64,000 bases of DNA from Polaribacter litorisediminis (GTDB lineage Bacteria > Bacteroidota > Bacteroidia > Flavobacteriales > Flavobacteriaceae), in the NCBI RefSeq assembly GCF_019968605.1, contig NZ_CP082966.1:3709501-3773500 (forward strand), given 5' to 3'. Below, one piece after another: positions 61,466 through 64,000 of this stretch. How positions within the stretch are numbered: the stretch's first letter is position 1; each line of letters opens with the position of its first letter. The notes beneath the pieces were generated by a model. The model searched no databases and was not told the DNA's origin. It was given only the letters and a program-made list of their open reading frames with translations. A program made the position numbers and the translations under genes.

Positions 61466-61614
61466 TATTGTACACAACGTTGTTGTGTTATGGAAAGTTG
61501 CGATTTTGTGTGCGAGGATTTTCCAACGGAAAATCAAAGTGCATAAAAATGCAACTGCCTTTGGTTGAGCACTAAATATAGCAATTTACCATACACGGTG
61601 TTGTAAAATGCGGG
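61466..61614. repeat. attC-like palindrome P11
   Basis: Left core GTACACAACG, TGTTATGGAAAGTTGCG; right arm AGCAATTTACCATACACGG then TGTTGTAAAATGC. Inner hairpin GATTTTCCAACGGAAAATC. Body nearly as in P9. Confidence 0.88.
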
Positions 61615-61797
61615 TTTAAATTTCCTATTTATTTTTTCAGTCTGATTAATTTTCTTTTTTTGTAATAATTTTTGTTTCCAATTTTTTGGTTTTCTAAATT
61701 GCTAATTTGAGTAAATATTCCACAAATAAAATAATTCCGAAAGTTGCTCAATTCCGTAATTTTGGTTCTTCAGAGTTTGAGTTATGGAGTTAATTAT
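61615..61797. other. AT-rich non-coding stretch
   Basis: Lies between P11 and the stop of the MORN-type gene. I see no gene, only T-rich sequence on the + strand. Its texture is like the gene-free unit at 59859-60228. Confidence 0.4.
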
Positions 61798-62235
61798 TCA
61801 ATCTTCTACACCTTCTTTACAATCTTCAATCGTTAACTTTCCTTCTTTAGAGTAATGGTACCAGATTCCAACTCTGATGCCTTTTTTAAAGTTTCCCTTG
61901 TTCATTAATTTTCCGTTTCCGTAATAATAAACCCACAAGCCTTCGTATAAATCATTTTCTATATTCCCTTTCATTAAAATTTGTCCACTTTCATAAAAAC
62001 CAATAAACATTGTTGACTTGACATTTTTAAAGTAAGAAATGGTATTCAAGTTCCCGTTTGGGTAAAATTGGGTTTTTAAACCATACATTTTATCTGTTTT
62101 ATTATATAGAATTTCTCTTATGTCTCCATTTGTATAATAACTGATTTTTTCTTTAATATTATTATCACTACAAGATGAAGAAAAAAATATTAAAGATATT
62201 ATTAATATTAAATTAATAATTTTTATTCCCCTCAT
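61798..62235 (-). CDS. MORN/YwqK-like repeat lipoprotein
   Basis: 145 residues, lipoprotein signal (IILIISLIFFSSSC). Three to four MORN-type repeats: GLKTQFYPNGNLNTISYF, GFYESGQILMKGNI, GLWVYYYGNGKLMNKGNF, GIWYHYSKEGKLT. Proteins of this type are labelled YwqK-family antitoxins by analogy with Bacillus YwqK, but no toxin gene is adjacent. Single-gene unit between P11 and P12. Confidence 0.75.
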   Translation of the reverse strand: MRGIKIINLILIISLIFFSSSCSDNNIKEKISYYTNGDIREILYNKTDKMYGLKTQFYPNGNLNTISYFKNVKSTMFIGFYESGQILMKGNIENDLYEGLWVYYYGNGKLMNKGNFKKGIRVGIWYHYSKEGKLTIEDCKEGVED

Positions 62236-62357
62236 ATTTGCTTGAATTTTTTTTAGGTTTAATTTCCTCTTTTGGACTAATTCTCAATTTTTTCTAACTT
62301 TAAAAGCAAAAAGTATATTTAAAGAACTTTCGTTTTAGATTAACTTTTCCGCTAGTT

Positions 62358-62496
62358 TTTTACAACGTTGTTGTATATGGTTTGTTGCGTGGTTTAAGCA
62401 CCTAATATAGCAAATACAAACCGAATAGAAAATCCGCGAGGATTTTCGTAAGTAGGCTAGAACTAGCAATAAATTATATACGGTGTTACCACACGT
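62358..62496. repeat. attC-like palindrome P12
   Basis: Left core TTTACAACG, TATATGGTTTGTTGCG; interior TTTAAGCAC and hairpin GAAAATCCGCGAGGATTTTC; right arm AGCAATAAATTATATACGG then TGTTACCACACG. The right core matches the left core of P13, not its own left core. Confidence 0.88.
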
Positions 62497-62500
62497 TTTT

Positions 62501-63088
62501 TTATTCAATTTTATTAATTTCCGAAATATATTTCAATCTTAAATTTTCAATTCGATTCGATAAATTTAATTTGGCATTTAATGATTCGATTTTCGTTTTG
62601 TCGTTTTTAAAAAACTCAATTTTTTGTTCGTGTTTTTTTGTCACATCATCACTTAATGCTTTTAACTTATCAAGAAATTTTGATTGTAATAATGATTCTT
62701 TTGTTGTTCTGTCAGATTCTCGATAATATAGGTCGAGTAAACTTTGGAAATTTTTAGTCCAATCTTCTTTGCTTAATTCTGAAATATTTTCGTCAAACTT
62801 TTCTATTTTAAACTCTCCAATTTGATAATTATCAGACCAAAAATCCAAGTTGTTATTTTCAGTTTTTTCTATGTCTAAATAATTGTTTAAATATTCAGCC
62901 AATTTAACTTTCAGTTCCGCTTTTTTTTCAATTCCGATTAATTCAAGTTCAAACCTTTTGTATTTATTTGGTTCTAACTTTCTTGGATAACTTTCCATAT
63001 TTGAAAGAACTAATTTTAAATCACTGCTGTTTTGCTCGTCAATAATTTCGAGTAAAATAAAATTTATATTTGTTCCTACGATGTTCAT
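62501..63088 (-). CDS. hypothetical protein with coiled-coil C-terminus
   Basis: About 195 residues from ATG 63088; longer starts fall inside palindrome P13. The N-terminal part is beta-rich (MNIVGTNINFILLEIIDEQN), the C-terminal ~90 residues helical and charged (SLLQSKFLDKLKALSDDVTK), ending near LKYISEINKIE. No family recognised. Single-gene unit between P12 and P13, whose cores match across this gene. Confidence 0.6.
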   Translation of the reverse strand: MNIVGTNINFILLEIIDEQNSSDLKLVLSNMESYPRKLEPNKYKRFELELIGIEKKAELKVKLAEYLNNYLDIEKTENNNLDFWSDNYQIGEFKIEKFDENISELSKEDWTKNFQSLLDLYYRESDRTTKESLLQSKFLDKLKALSDDVTKKHEQKIEFFKNDKTKIESLNAKLNLSNRIENLRLKYISEINKIE

Positions 63089-63095
63089 TTCAAAT

Positions 63096-63298
63096 GTGTG
63101 GTAACGGTTAGTATAAGAATAGTAAGGGATTAAAAACGCACTTACTTTTCGGTTTAGCACTTAGCCAAATTTACAATTTTACCGTTATTTTTCTTTTAAC
63201 CGTCAAATTGTAAATTTGGCGGACTTTGTTAATATGTACCAACTTTGGGTTCGGCACTTAACCCTTATTATTTTTATACATTGTTAGCCACTGGCTTT
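63096..63298. repeat. attC-like palindrome P13 (long form)
   Basis: Left core TGTGGTAACGG, right core CATTGTTAGCCACTGGC. Interior has GGGATTAAAA, ACTTACTTTTCGG and a long inner stem with arms GCCAAATTTACAATTT and AAATTGTAAATTTGGC. The longest member, about 200 bp. Confidence 0.8.
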
Positions 63299-64000
63299 TC
63301 TATTCGGTCATTATTTATAGCACAAACAATCGCTTGATTCATTGTGTTATACAATTCTGTTGAAAGTTCATTATATTTTTTATTCGTTTCTTCATTCTCA
63401 AATCCCATATCATTCCAAGAGCCCATTCCGCCAAAAACAAAAGCCTTACTTGCGGATAAAAGTAACTGACGATTTTGTAAGTCATAATTCTTTATACTTA
63501 TTAAATCGTTGTGATAAAAGTCGACTTCTGGTTTTTCTGAATTCAAGGTTTCTTTGGCTTTCTCAAATATATTTCCCCAATTTTCAGTTGTTTCTTTAAA
63601 CGCAAAATCTGTTATTTTTTCAAGAATGCTATTTAGTTCGTTACGTGTCGTTTTTAAGTCAAATTGTTGATTTCGAGTTGGCTGTTTTTCGACTGCTTTC
63701 CCATATGTCACTTGCCAAGGTTTTTCAGTCAAATTTTTGTCGTGATTCCAATTACCAATCCAAAAATCAGAGTGGTTTGGATATACAGTTTCTATAAACC
63801 AATTTCCACCTCCGCCAACAAATCCGGCCAATTGATGGTCGTTTTCCTTTTCAGTTTGATGAAATAGACGAAGTTTAGTGCAACCATTTTTTTTAAGATT
63901 TCCAAACCAATCTAATGGATTTTTTGCTGTGATTATTTCCTTCTTTGCTGTGAAAAAATTCTTTTTCTTAATTTCTCTAAAATCTACAAAATCGCAAAAT
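63274..64000 (-). CDS. hypothetical protein, N-terminus outside window
   Basis: At least 241 residues, the frame open to the right edge. Contains LDWFGNLKKNGCTKLRLF, then LAGFVGGGGNWFIE and DFWIGNWNHDKNL, and near the C-terminus AFVFGGMGSWNDMGF. Function not recognised. The last residues (PVANNV, stop) are encoded by the right core and stem of palindrome P13, so the reading frame runs into the repeat. Confidence 0.65.
   Translation of the reverse strand, partial: FCDFVDFREIKKKNFFTAKKEIITAKNPLDWFGNLKKNGCTKLRLFHQTEKENDHQLAGFVGGGGNWFIETVYPNHSDFWIGNWNHDKNLTEKPWQVTYGKAVEKQPTRNQQFDLKTTRNELNSILEKITDFAFKETTENWGNIFEKAKETLNSEKPEVDFYHNDLISIKNYDLQNRQLLLSASKAFVFGGMGSWNDMGFENEETNKKYNELSTELYNTMNQAIVCAINNDRIEKPVANNV

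Noticed and set aside
61798..62235. A toxin-antitoxin pair including the MORN/YwqK-like protein
   Set aside because: No second small gene is next to it; the antitoxin label of this family rests on analogy only.
31704..63298. Calling the palindromes canonical attC sites of a known integron
   Set aside because: The outer cores mostly break GTTRRRY/RYYYAAC, no integrase or attI is in the window, and I cannot fold or model them. I therefore call them attC-like only.
31704..63298. CRISPR array
   Set aside because: Spacing is gene-sized, units are palindromic and vary in length, and there are no cas genes.

Overview
The window looks like chromosome of a marine-type member of the Flavobacteriaceae (Bacteroidota). 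The DNA is AT-rich, several genes have the Bacteroidota -7 promoter box TAnnTTTG, lipoproteins and short signal peptides are frequent, and the gene families (L-threonine dehydrogenase-type epimerase, DUF4468, YwqK/MORN, membrane-anchored LuxR regulator, CBM20-esterases) are typical of the group. I could run no searches, so the genus is not assigned.

Layout. (1) 1-7.0 kb, + strand: a lipid/polyketide operon with an FAD oxidoreductase (cut by the window edge), a methyltransferase, a type III polyketide synthase, a dehydratase, a ketosynthase, an acyl carrier protein and a phosphopantetheinyl transferase, then YceI-like and GreA-like genes. A REP-associated transposase and four copies of one 33-bp palindrome are scattered through it. 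(2) 7.0-12.4 kb: core-type genes (ABC ATPase, thioredoxin-like protein, epimerase, two lipoproteins, recX). (3) 12.4-19.2 kb: a TetR-TolC-MFP-RND efflux operon with a recognisable promoter and operator, divergent from a polyprenyl synthetase gene, then a tRNA with anticodon CAT. (4) 20.7-31.6 kb: mostly secreted or lipoprotein genes of poorly known function, including two aspartyl-protease-like paralogues, two CBM20-esterases with opposite domain order, and a LuxR-type regulator.

(5) 31.7 kb to the right edge is the most interesting part. All resident genes are on the - strand, and many are separated by imperfect palindromes of about 50-200 bp whose outer cores read ...AAC and GTT.... The right core of one palindrome is complementary to the left core of the next palindrome, across the intervening gene or gene pair. 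Beyond the shared GTT it does not match the left core of its own palindrome. That is the geometry of integron gene cassettes with attC sites, but the cores do not fit the usual GTTRRRY consensus and no integrase gene is visible. Three copies of one group II intron family sit at the same point of the core (GT/T), antisense to the cassette genes, and an IS1182-type element is inserted in another core. Cassette contents include regulators, hydrolases, a Fic protein, aspartyl-protease-like proteins, beta-lactamase-fold serine hydrolases, hypothetical proteins, one chimeric gene remnant and one unit without an obvious gene. A 9-kb block (50.6-59.7 kb) inside this region lacks the palindromes. None of the intron copies encodes an intact maturase: one has an in-frame TGA, one has no ORF, and one is truncated by an IS110 element.
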